A DNA stretch of 64,000 bases from Pseudomonas fluorescens (GTDB lineage Bacteria > Pseudomonadota > Gammaproteobacteria > Pseudomonadales > Pseudomonadaceae): positions 1,667,501 through 1,731,500 of the forward strand of contig NZ_CP012830.1 of NCBI RefSeq assembly GCF_001307155.1, in the 5' to 3' direction. This document shows, one piece after another, positions 56,467 to 64,000 of the stretch. How positions within the stretch are numbered: the stretch's first letter is position 1; each line of letters begins with the position of its first letter. Position numbers and translations under genes: made by a program. The notes under the pieces are model-generated. The model was not told the origin of the DNA and searched no databases. It saw only the letters and a program-made list of their open reading frames with translations.

Positions 56467-56504
56467 AAAACCCGCCACTTCCTTCAAGATCTGGCGGGTT
56501 TTTT
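56467..56504 (+). terminator. Intrinsic terminator after betA
   Basis: Stem AAAACCCGCCA / TGGCGGGTTTT with a 14-base loop and a T run; ends the betIBA operon and separates it from the A/T-richer accessory cluster. Confidence 0.88.
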
Positions 56505-56630
56505 CATTTAAGCCCGAATAAAACTAATTAATCAACTCACAACACTTGCAATATATATTGAGTTCCCACATCGCTTCATTCCTTTAAATTAAGCGACACC
56601 ACACATCAAACCATCACCTCAAGGATCGAG

Positions 56631-57614
56631 ATGAACAACGACAACATAACTTACTTCAAACAGCAGATCGCCAAAGAGCAGACAATCCATCTGGACTTCA
56701 GCTATTTGACCGGCACCATCGAGTCATGGTGGGAAAAGAGCAACCCACTCGACATACACACATTAAAAAATCAACTCATTGGTCTTTTCCAATCCTATCT
56801 CCGCACCGAAGACAGCTACTATTTTGACAAAGTTGGCCTGGCGAGCAGCGGTGTTGCAGCCGTTTGTATAAAGAATGCTTTCAGCCAGGACTCACCGAAG
56901 TTGGCCCTGACGGTGCATGAGGCACTGGCGGATCTATTTCACCTGACAGACATTAAATATGAATACGAAGAACACAAAGCCCTGTACCTGAAACCGGCAG
57001 CAGAAAAACATCGGGAGTGGGGCAACGGTCATGGCGACATCACACCGCATTCAGACGACTTGTATGAACACCTGAACGTAGATTATCTGGCACTGACGGT
57101 GTGTCGCGACACGACAAAAACACCCACCGCGTACTATTTCCCGAGTGATGTGCTCAGTCACCTGACGGATGAGGACATTCAAACCCTGCTCACGATGAAA
57201 GCGGCCTTTATTTCGGGCAAAAACGTTGAGGGCTTCAAAGAGCGTGTCCGCAATGTCGTCGAGTATTCAGACGTCTATGGCTATCGGTTTTCTCTGGACT
57301 TTCGTATTGATGCGAATAACGGTGAAAGAATGCGCGCGGTCAACGGCGGCCAGCAGGTACTGGACAAAATACGGGCAGGCCTCAGGAGCGCAAAGCACGG
57401 TGTTTCAACGGCCGAGACAGGCACATTCCTGATCATCGCCAACCACAAAATAATGCACGCACGCACGATGCTGAACATCAGCACGGACGAAGTTCGAAAG
57501 CAGGCAAACACTTCGACCTTTGCAACGACACCCCGCCTGCTGTTTCGCAGCAAAGGCCCCAGAAAACAGTACTACTCGCTGAGTGAAAACACCTGCACGC
57601 GGACAGCCAACTGA
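56631..57614 (+). CDS. Clavaminate-synthase-like Fe(II)/2-oxoglutarate oxygenase
   Basis: A 327-residue cytosolic protein. The iron-binding set appears as H140-x-D142 (TPHSDD) and H276 (IMHART). The VDYLALTVCRD segment after the first motif, and R302/R306 in PRLLFR (same R-x3-R spacing as the 2-oxoglutarate-binding arginine region DRWLQR of clavaminate synthase), place it with the CAS/VioC/amino-acid-hydroxylase group. Family members hydroxylate free or carrier-bound amino acids. AAGGA lies 6 bases before the start. Its stop overlaps azlC (TGATG), so enzyme and exporter are coupled. Base composition is lower in G+C than in flanking genes, suggesting transfer. The substrate is unknown. Confidence 0.72.
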   Translation: MNNDNITYFKQQIAKEQTIHLDFSYLTGTIESWWEKSNPLDIHTLKNQLIGLFQSYLRTEDSYYFDKVGLASSGVAAVCIKNAFSQDSPKLALTVHEALADLFHLTDIKYEYEEHKALYLKPAAEKHREWGNGHGDITPHSDDLYEHLNVDYLALTVCRDTTKTPTAYYFPSDVLSHLTDEDIQTLLTMKAAFISGKNVEGFKERVRNVVEYSDVYGYRFSLDFRIDANNGERMRAVNGGQQVLDKIRAGLRSAKHGVSTAETGTFLIIANHKIMHARTMLNISTDEVRKQANTSTFATTPRLLFRSKGPRKQYYSLSENTCTRTAN

Positions 57615-58339
57615 TGAGCGCTCTCAATCCGGGCTTGCACTTATCGGCGACGACCGTGCTTAAAGAAGGTTTGCGCGACTCCATCACCTTCGGGGTCGCG
57701 TTCATCTTCCTGTATGTGTCCATAGGCATTTTGGGGGCCACTCAATCGTTGTCGTTGAGCCAGACACTGGCGACGACGTTATTGATCTTTTCCACCCCAT
57801 TGCAATTTCTGCTGATGCAAAGCTACCAAGATGGCTGGATATTGATTCCGGTCATTTTGGTGCTCAATGCTCGTTTTGCACTGCTTTCATCGACGCTGGC
57901 ACCCCATATCAGAAGCACGTCGACAGCCAAAATTCTGGCTTCATTGATTTTGATAACACCGTCAACATTTACCGCATGCATTACGCGTTTCAAGCGATGC
58001 ACCGACCATTCATTCATTTACTTAATTGGCATTGGATTACCCATATTTTCGGTATCGATTGCATGCACTTACATAGGATTCGCCACGGGAGCAAATATCA
58101 CCTCACCCGCCATTCACGCACTGATGACCATACTGCTACCTCTCCAATTTACCGCATTGGCCGCCAAGCAGTGGCCACACTACTACGACGTATCCAGTTA
58201 TTGGCTGGGCTTTATGGGTGCGCCACTGCTTATTTATCCATTCGGAAACTATAACTTGCTGATCACGCCATTTGTCATTGGTGGACTGGTGGTATTGATC
58301 AACAACGGTCGCACTGCACTTGGAGCATCAGCACAATGA
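57614..58339 (+). CDS. azlC: AzlC family amino-acid exporter, large subunit
   Basis: A 241-residue membrane protein with about seven hydrophobic helices. The start region (KEGLRDSITFGVAFIFLYVSIG) matches AzlC, and the whole fits the branched-chain amino acid export (LIV-E, BrnF-like) family. It overlaps the oxygenase by one base and azlD by 4 bp. Together with azlD it should form an efflux pump for an amino acid or its hydroxylated product. Confidence 0.83.
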   Translation: MSALNPGLHLSATTVLKEGLRDSITFGVAFIFLYVSIGILGATQSLSLSQTLATTLLIFSTPLQFLLMQSYQDGWILIPVILVLNARFALLSSTLAPHIRSTSTAKILASLILITPSTFTACITRFKRCTDHSFIYLIGIGLPIFSVSIACTYIGFATGANITSPAIHALMTILLPLQFTALAAKQWPHYYDVSSYWLGFMGAPLLIYPFGNYNLLITPFVIGGLVVLINNGRTALGASAQ

Positions 58340-58686
58340 CAATATGGCTACTCATTGGATTCTCCGCCCTCACGGCCTTCGCTTTCAGAGCCTTGCCATT
58401 TGCATTTAAAAACAGTCCTGCGCTGACCAACACTCAAGGCTCGCTCTATCGGTTTATCAGCTATAGCGCGCAAGCGATGCTGGGCGTGATCATTTACGAA
58501 ACGGCGTTCAACAAACAGGATGCCGTCAGTTTGCTGCAGCAATTTCAGGGGCTGGATGCATTAAAAATTGCGTTGCTGATTGGTACATTCATCATGGTTG
58601 CGAAAACGAAAAAAATATTGCCCGGTTTTCTCGCGTGCTTGTTGATCTACTGGATGGCAAACGCGTACCTGCATGACTGGAACTAG
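58336..58686 (+). CDS. azlD: AzlD family transporter, small subunit
   Basis: A 116-residue membrane protein with about four helices (LLIGFSALTAFAFRALPFAF at the start). AzlD (BrnE-like) proteins are the obligate small partners of AzlC. Overlap ATGA with azlC. The 230-bp gap after it holds only a REP-like fragment near 58,721-58,760 and the promoter region of the next gene. Confidence 0.82.
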   Translation: MTIWLLIGFSALTAFAFRALPFAFKNSPALTNTQGSLYRFISYSAQAMLGVIIYETAFNKQDAVSLLQQFQGLDALKIALLIGTFIMVAKTKKILPGFLACLLIYWMANAYLHDWN

Positions 58687-58916
58687 CCCGTTAAACACGG
58701 CGCATTTTCCGGGGCCGGATACATCGCGGGCACGCCACGGCGAAGCTTGTCCGCGAGGGTATTCGCCGGTCGACACCTCACACCGCGTAAATCCTTCCCA
58801 CACCGCTTCACCCTTGATCCCACCCCCCGCGCAGGCCTACTCTAGTCACCGCGCAAACGTTTTACCCCCCCGCCCCCATCGACAAGCCGCCACCTGGCTG
58901 GCCACGAGGCTTACTC

Positions 58917-59612
58917 ATGTTTGATGTCGTGTCTTCGAGCAAATGGCCCACCGGCTACCTGATCAACCCCAACGTAGAACCCCTCGATCCGAAATGGCTG
59001 AAGGAATTCAGCAAGATCCCCGCCGCCGCCGTCAGCGACTGCCTGGGTCGCAACGTCGGTGGCCTGGGTTTGAAAGCCTTCCACGGCAATGCGCCGATGC
59101 TCGGCAGTGCGCTGACGGTTCGCGTGCGCCCCGGCGACAACCTGATGATCCTCAAAGCCATGCAGATGGCCCGCCCGGGCGATGTGCTGGTGATCGACGG
59201 CAGCGCCGACCTGACCCGCGCCGTGTTCGGCGGCATCATGCGCGCCATGGCCCTCAAGGCCGGGATCGTCGGCGTGGTGATCAACGGCGCCCTGCGTGAC
59301 CTCGACGAGTGGCAAACCGGTGAACTGCCGGCCTACGCCATCGGCGGCGTACACCGTGGCCCGAGCACCGACGGTGGCGGCGAAATCAACGTACCGATCT
59401 CCTGCGCTGGCATGCTGGTTGCTCCTGGTGACCTGATGATTGGCGACGGTGACGGCGTGGTAGCTGCATCGCGCAGCGAACTGCCAGAGCTGCTGGTGCG
59501 TTGCCACGACCTGCTGGCGCGGGAACAGGCTACGCTTGCGGCTATCGAAGCCGGAACGCTGGACCCGGATCGTTTCGACGCCATCCTGCGCGCCAAGGGT
59601 TGCCCGGTTTAA
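58917..59612 (+). CDS. RraA-like/HMG-CHA aldolase family protein
   Basis: A 231-residue protein of the RraA fold. The loop GVVINGALRDLDEW carries the R and D residues used for substrate and metal binding in 4-hydroxy-4-methyl-2-oxoglutarate/4-carboxy-4-hydroxy-2-oxoadipate aldolases, so it may be an aldolase or decarboxylase and not an RNase E regulator. GAGG lies 7 bases before the start. It precedes the TldD/TldE-like genes on the same strand. Confidence 0.85.
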   Translation: MFDVVSSSKWPTGYLINPNVEPLDPKWLKEFSKIPAAAVSDCLGRNVGGLGLKAFHGNAPMLGSALTVRVRPGDNLMILKAMQMARPGDVLVIDGSADLTRAVFGGIMRAMALKAGIVGVVINGALRDLDEWQTGELPAYAIGGVHRGPSTDGGGEINVPISCAGMLVAPGDLMIGDGDGVVAASRSELPELLVRCHDLLAREQATLAAIEAGTLDPDRFDAILRAKGCPV

Positions 59613-59623
59613 CTGCCAAAGGC

Positions 59624-59714
59624 ATCGCGGGCAAGCCTTGCTCCTACGGTTTTGTGGTTAATCTCACATCGATGATTCAACCCTGAACCTGTAGGAGCGA
59701 GGCTTGCCCGCGAT
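59624..59714. repeat. REP-type inverted repeat, class B
   Basis: Arms ATCGCGGGCAAGCCTTGCTC and GAGCGAGGCTTGCCCGCGAT between the RraA-like gene and the TldD-like gene. Confidence 0.8.
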
Positions 59715-59756
59715 GAGTCCCTCAAGGTCGCCGCTTCTCACAAGGAGGTTCCTCGC

Positions 59757-61199
59757 ATGTTCGATTTCCACCCCCAGCTCAAGCAGCGTTTCGCTGCCTT
59801 GCGCACGGGCGCCGAGTTTTTTTCGCTGCGCTATGTGCGTGAGTCGGGTCAGTACCTGTCGGTACGCAAAAACGTTGCCGAGCCTCCAAGCCTGAGTCGC
59901 GATGAAGGGGCGATGCTGACTGCACGGGTCAATGGCGTCGAAGCCTATGCCGCGACCAACGACCTGTCGCCATCCGGCCTGCAAGCCGCCCTCGACCGTG
60001 CCGAACGACAGGCCCGCTCGATTGCCGCCCACGCCCTGCTCGACCTGCGTCAGCAAACGGTTTCCAGCGAGCACGCCGATTATCTTTCACCGAACCTTGA
60101 ACAACCGTTCCCGTCCCTCAGCGATTGCTACCAACTGCTCGGCGCCGAATCCGCCGCCGTGCCCAAGGACGAGCGACTGGTGAACTGGCAGGTCAGCATC
60201 GGCATCACCCATGTCGAGCAGATCTACCTCAACAGCGCCGGCGCCGAACTGCGTCAGGCACAACGCTTCGTCTACCCGGGGCTGGATGTCACCGCCTACG
60301 ACGGTAACGACAGCCAGACCCGCAGCCTGGGCCGCGAAAACTTCGGCCAGCAAGGTGGCGCGGACGTGATCAGCCGCTGCGGCCTGATTGGCGCCGGCCC
60401 GCACGTCGCCGACCAGGCGCTGCAATTGCTGCTGGCACCCAACACTCCGCAAGGCAAACGCGACCTGCTGCTGATGCCGGACCAGATGATGCTGCAGATC
60501 CACGAGTCCATCGGCCACCCGCTGGAACTGGACCGCATCCTCGGCGACGAGCGCAATTACGCCGGCACCAGTTTCGTCAACACCAGCGATTTCGGCAGCC
60601 TGCAATACGGCTCCAAACTGCTCAATGTGACCTTCGACCCGGACATTCCCGAGCAGCTTGCCAGCTATGGTCATGACGACGATGGCACGGCGGCGAGCAA
60701 ACAATTCCTGATCCACGAAGGCTTGCTGATCCGTCCGCTGGGTGGTGCGCTGTCGCAATTTCGTGCGGGCCTCGACGGCGTCGCCAACAGCCGCGCCTGC
60801 GGCTGGAACCGTCCGCCCATCGACCGCATGGCCAACCTCAACATCGAGCCTGGCGACCAGTCGCTCGAACAGCTGATCAGCGGCATTGAACACGGCGTGC
60901 TGATGTCGACTAACCGCTCATGGTCAATTGACGATGCGCGGAATAAATTCCAGTTCGGCTGCGAGTGGGGCCAGTTGATTGAAAACGGCGAACTCAAAGG
61001 CGTGGTGAAGAACCCGAATTACCGAGGCATTTCCGCGCAGTTCTGGCGCAACCTCAGTGCCGTTGGCGACACCAGCACCTTCAAGGTGCTGGGCACGCCG
61101 AATTGCGGCAAAGGCGAACCGAACCAGGTGATCCGCGTCGGCCATGCCTCACCGGCCTGCGTGTTCAGCAACATTGATGTGTTTGGAGGAGACGTCTGA
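59757..61199 (+). CDS. TldD-like metalloprotease
   Basis: A 480-residue protein of the TldD/PmbA family. The zinc motif H249-E-x3-H254 (HESIGH) identifies it as the catalytic, TldD-type member. TldD/TldE pairs cleave unfolded or modified peptides, for example in microcin B17 maturation. It is not the housekeeping tldD by context: the partner gene follows with a TGATG overlap, and the genes around it are accessory. An AAGGAGG-like site precedes the start. Confidence 0.87.
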   Translation: MFDFHPQLKQRFAALRTGAEFFSLRYVRESGQYLSVRKNVAEPPSLSRDEGAMLTARVNGVEAYAATNDLSPSGLQAALDRAERQARSIAAHALLDLRQQTVSSEHADYLSPNLEQPFPSLSDCYQLLGAESAAVPKDERLVNWQVSIGITHVEQIYLNSAGAELRQAQRFVYPGLDVTAYDGNDSQTRSLGRENFGQQGGADVISRCGLIGAGPHVADQALQLLLAPNTPQGKRDLLLMPDQMMLQIHESIGHPLELDRILGDERNYAGTSFVNTSDFGSLQYGSKLLNVTFDPDIPEQLASYGHDDDGTAASKQFLIHEGLLIRPLGGALSQFRAGLDGVANSRACGWNRPPIDRMANLNIEPGDQSLEQLISGIEHGVLMSTNRSWSIDDARNKFQFGCEWGQLIENGELKGVVKNPNYRGISAQFWRNLSAVGDTSTFKVLGTPNCGKGEPNQVIRVGHASPACVFSNIDVFGGDV

Positions 61200-62536
61200 T
61201 GAGTACGACGTTGAGTCAGGTCGAACAATTCAAAGGACTGGTGGCCTGGTTGCGCAACGCGGTGCGCGAGCCTGAGCAATTCACCCTGAGCTACGCCGCC
61301 GAATCGTCGGCGTTTGTGCGCTTCAACCACGCCAAGGTGCGTCAGGCTGGCCAGGTCCAGCAAGCCAGCGTCGGTTTCAAATTGATCAATGACGGTCGAC
61401 ACGCGGACCTGAGCATCACCCTCGCCGGTGATTCCGAGGTCGACCTTCAGCGCCTGGCCGAAGGTCTGCAACAGCTGCGCGAGACCCTGCCTCTGTTACC
61501 GCAGGATCCGTATCTGCTGCTCAACCACACCGGCTGGCAGAGCAAGAACATTCAGGATCACCCATTACCGGACACCGAGCAGGTGGTTGCCGAAATCGCC
61601 CGCGCTGCCGAAGGGCTCGATCTGGTTGGCTTCTACGCCGCCGGGCCGATCAGCCGGGGTTTCGCCAGTTCATCCGGTGCCTTTGGCTGGCATCAGGCCA
61701 ACAGCTTCAATTTCGACTTCAGCCTGTTCCACGCCAACGGCCAGGCGGTGAAAGCCAGCTACGCCGGGCACGACTGGAACAGCGAAGGTTTCGCCAAACG
61801 CTTCCAGCAGGCCCGCGAGCAACTGGAGTTCTTGGGGCGGCCACTGCGCACGTTGGCGCCGGGTCAATACCGCGCCTATCTGGCGCCAGCCGCTTTGGAG
61901 GAGATCGTCGGCATGCTCTGCTGGGGTGGTTTCTCCGCGCAGTCGATTGCCAGCAAAAGCAGCCCGCTGCAAAAACTCTACGCGGGTGATAGCGCGTTCA
62001 GCCCATTGCTCTCGCTGGATGAAAAAGTCAGCGGTTCCCTGAGCCCGGCGTTTTCCGGCGAAGGCTACCCGCGCAGTGATCTCGGGTTGATCGTTGCGGG
62101 CAAGGCGGGCGAGCGGCTGGTGGGTTCGCGCAGTGCCGCCGAATATGGCCTGACTGCCAACGGTGCCGGTGGCGGGGAGTCGCCAAGCGCGTTGAACATG
62201 GCCGCCGGTGTATTGCCGGAAGCCGAGATTCTCAAGCAGCTCGGCACTGGCCTGTACATCAGCAACCTGTGGTACCTGAATTACTCGGACCAACCGGCCG
62301 CACGCTTGACCGGCATGACCCGCTTCGCGACCTTCTGGGTCGAAAACGGCGAGATTCAGGCACCGGTCAGCACCATGCGCTTCGATGACAGCGCCTACAG
62401 CCTGCTCGGTTCGCAGCTGGAAGCACTGACGAGTGAGCGTGAGCTGATTCTGTCGCCCAGCACCTACAGCCAGCGCAACACGGCTTCGGCGGTGTTGCCG
62501 GGAGCGCTGGTCAGCCGCCTGACGTTGACCCTGTAA
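61199..62536 (+). CDS. TldE/PmbA-like partner protein
   Basis: A 445-residue member of the TldD/PmbA family that lacks the HExxxH motif, as expected of the TldE (PmbA) partner. The C-terminal domain (NLWYLNYSD, MTRFATFWVENGEI) is characteristic of the family. It is coupled to the TldD-like gene by a one-base overlap and should form a heterodimer with it. Confidence 0.87.
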   Translation: MSTTLSQVEQFKGLVAWLRNAVREPEQFTLSYAAESSAFVRFNHAKVRQAGQVQQASVGFKLINDGRHADLSITLAGDSEVDLQRLAEGLQQLRETLPLLPQDPYLLLNHTGWQSKNIQDHPLPDTEQVVAEIARAAEGLDLVGFYAAGPISRGFASSSGAFGWHQANSFNFDFSLFHANGQAVKASYAGHDWNSEGFAKRFQQAREQLEFLGRPLRTLAPGQYRAYLAPAALEEIVGMLCWGGFSAQSIASKSSPLQKLYAGDSAFSPLLSLDEKVSGSLSPAFSGEGYPRSDLGLIVAGKAGERLVGSRSAAEYGLTANGAGGGESPSALNMAAGVLPEAEILKQLGTGLYISNLWYLNYSDQPAARLTGMTRFATFWVENGEIQAPVSTMRFDDSAYSLLGSQLEALTSERELILSPSTYSQRNTASAVLPGALVSRLTLTL

Positions 62537-62543
62537 ACACGAT

Positions 62544-62679
62544 CCGTAGCAGCTGGCGAAGCCTGCGTTCGAGGACGGAGTCCTCGCAAAATCAGCAACC
62601 GCGTTTCTTCTGAAGAAATGTGGTTGTCAGGTTTCACGACCGCTTCGCGGCCGAACGCAGCCTGCGGCAGCTGCTACGG
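62544..62679. repeat. Inverted repeat, class C
   Basis: Arms CCGTAGCAGCTGGCGAAGCCTGCGTTCG and complement (CGAACGCAGCCTGCGGCAGCTGCTACGG in part), about 136 bp overall, with an inner GAGGACGGAGTCCTC hairpin and a GACCGCTTCGCGGCCG stretch. A different sequence family from classes A and B. Confidence 0.75.
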
Positions 62680-62728
62680 GATCGCCATTGCTCTCGCGGA
62701 TTGTTTCATCTCCAAAACAAGAGGTCCC

Positions 62729-64000
62729 ATGCCCAACCATCCGGCTCTTGATGCAATCACCGCCCGCTGGGTCCCCTGGGTGGTGGCGATTGCGTTTTTC
62801 ATGCAGTCCCTCGACGGGACCATCCTCAACACTGCCCTGCCCGCCATGGCCCTCGATCTGGCAGAAGACCCACTGCGCATGCAGGGCGTGATCATCGCCT
62901 ACATGCTCACGGTCGCCTTGCTGATTCCGGCATCGGGCTGGGTCGCCGACCGCTTCGGCACCAAGAAAATCTTCTTCGGCGCCATCCTCTTGTTCAGCCT
63001 CGGCTCTCTGCTCTGTGCGCTCTCCAGCACCTTGACCATGCTGGTCGGCGCCCGGGTGATTCAGGGGCTGGGCGGCGCATTGATGCTGCCGGTCGGGCGA
63101 CTGGTGGTGCTGCGTGCTTACCCGCGTTCGGAGCTGGTGCGGATCATGGGCTTCATCACCATTCCCGGCCTACTCGGGCCGTTGATCGGTCCGACCATGG
63201 GCGGCTGGATGGTGCAATACCTGACCTGGCACTGGATCTTCCTGATCAATCTGCCGGTCGGGCTGATCGGCTGCTACGCGGTCTGGAAGTTCATCCCGGA
63301 TCTGCGCGGCTCTGAGCGCACGCGCTTCGATGGCTTGGGTTTCCTGCTGTTCGGCGCGGCGATGGTGCTGATCACCATTGCCATGGAAGGCCTGGGCGAA
63401 CTGCACCTTCCGCATTTGCGGGTGATGTTGCTGCTGTTTGGTGGCATGGCGTGCCTGGCGGCGTATTGGCTGCGGGCCGGGCATATCGACAATCCGTTGT
63501 TCGCACCGGCGCTGTTCAAGACCCGGACTTTTGCCGTGGGCATTCTCGGCAACCTGTTCGCCCGGCTGGGCAGCGGCGCCCTGCCGTTTCTGGTGCCATT
63601 GCTGCTACAGGTCGCCTTGGGCTACTCGCCGTCCCTGGCCGGGATGAGCATGTTGCCGCTGGCCGCCGCGGCAATGTTCGCCAAGTCGATCGCGCGACCG
63701 CTGATCGAGCGCCTGGGTTACCGCATCGTGCTGACCGGTAACACCCTGGCGCTGGGAATCATGCTGGCAAGCATGGGCCTGGTCAGTGAGCAGACGCCTT
63801 ATTGGCTGCTGCTGGTGCAACTGGCGATACTCGGGGCGATCAACTCCTTCCAGTTCACAGCGATGAATACCGTGACCCTGATCGACCTCGACGACGCCAG
63901 CGCCAGCAGCGGCAACAGCCTGCTGTCAGTGGTCGCGCAGTTGTCGCTGAGTCTCGGCGTTGCCTGCGCCGGCGCCCTGCTGGGTGGTTTCACGGCGGAG
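62729..64000 (+). CDS. MFS multidrug efflux protein, MdtD-like (truncated by window end)
   Basis: At least 424 codons, open to the window end. The DHA2-type 14-helix MFS layout is clear: FMQSLDGTILNTALPAMA in helix 1, GWVADRFGTKK in loop 2-3, VIQGLGGALMLPVGRL in helix 4-5 and SSGNSLLSVVAQLS near the end. It is close in sequence to E. coli MdtD. GAGG lies 4 bases before the ATG at 62729. It shares the strand of the TldDE-like genes but is separated by a class C repeat. Confidence 0.88.
   Translation, partial: MPNHPALDAITARWVPWVVAIAFFMQSLDGTILNTALPAMALDLAEDPLRMQGVIIAYMLTVALLIPASGWVADRFGTKKIFFGAILLFSLGSLLCALSSTLTMLVGARVIQGLGGALMLPVGRLVVLRAYPRSELVRIMGFITIPGLLGPLIGPTMGGWMVQYLTWHWIFLINLPVGLIGCYAVWKFIPDLRGSERTRFDGLGFLLFGAAMVLITIAMEGLGELHLPHLRVMLLLFGGMACLAAYWLRAGHIDNPLFAPALFKTRTFAVGILGNLFARLGSGALPFLVPLLLQVALGYSPSLAGMSMLPLAAAAMFAKSIARPLIERLGYRIVLTGNTLALGIMLASMGLVSEQTPYWLLLVQLAILGAINSFQFTAMNTVTLIDLDDASASSGNSLLSVVAQLSLSLGVACAGALLGGFTAE

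Overview
The window is chromosomal DNA from a Pseudomonas, most likely of the fluorescens group. It is GC-rich, gene order follows the known Pseudomonas choline/glycine betaine/carnitine catabolic region closely, and the intergenic gaps carry REP-type palindromes typical of that group. No rRNA, tRNA, CRISPR array, integrase or insertion sequence was seen.

Layout. (1) 1-12,500, housekeeping and stress functions: a cNMP/CBS/DUF294 protein with a DnaQ-like exonuclease, a glutathione S-transferase, CreD with the CreBC two-component system, a retropepsin-like protein, a PlsC-type acyltransferase, two tandem DUF2780 genes made by a local duplication, a fasciclin-domain protein, and an ECF sigma/anti-sigma pair. 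(2) 12,500-36,000, the lower betaine pathway: fdhA, purU, soxGADB and glyA on the minus strand, threonine aldolase, divergent gbcB/gbcA, then etfB, etfA, dgcB, dgcA, a DUF5943-type gene and a dipeptidase-like gene. (3) 36,300-43,100, carnitine use: cdhR, caiX, cdhC, cdhA, cdhB and a gamma-butyrobetaine dioxygenase. (4) 43,200-56,500, control, uptake and choline oxidation: gbdR, sdaB, choline ABC transporter choXWV, betT, betI, betB, betA. (5) 56,600-64,000, accessory genes: an A/T-richer three-gene operon (clavaminate-synthase-like Fe(II)/2-oxoglutarate oxygenase plus AzlC/AzlD exporter), an RraA-like protein, a TldD/TldE-like pair and a truncated MdtD-like efflux gene.

The genes form one metabolic chain. 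Choline enters by BetT or ChoXWV and is oxidised by BetA and BetB to glycine betaine. Gamma-butyrobetaine is hydroxylated to carnitine, which CdhA, CdhC and CdhB degrade to glycine betaine. GbcAB removes one methyl to give dimethylglycine, DgcAB (electrons to EtfAB) gives sarcosine, SoxBDAG gives glycine, GlyA gives serine and SdaB gives pyruvate. FdhA and PurU deal with the released one-carbon units. GbdR, CdhR and BetI control the chain.

The most noteworthy points are the oxygenase-AzlCD operon, a four-copy iterated element built on perfect DnaA boxes downstream of gbcA, 21-bp tandem direct repeats in two AraC-type regulatory regions, a strong terminator between choX and choW, a dipeptidase-like and a DgcA protein that each lack expected metal ligands, and eleven REPIN-like elements of about 130 bp.
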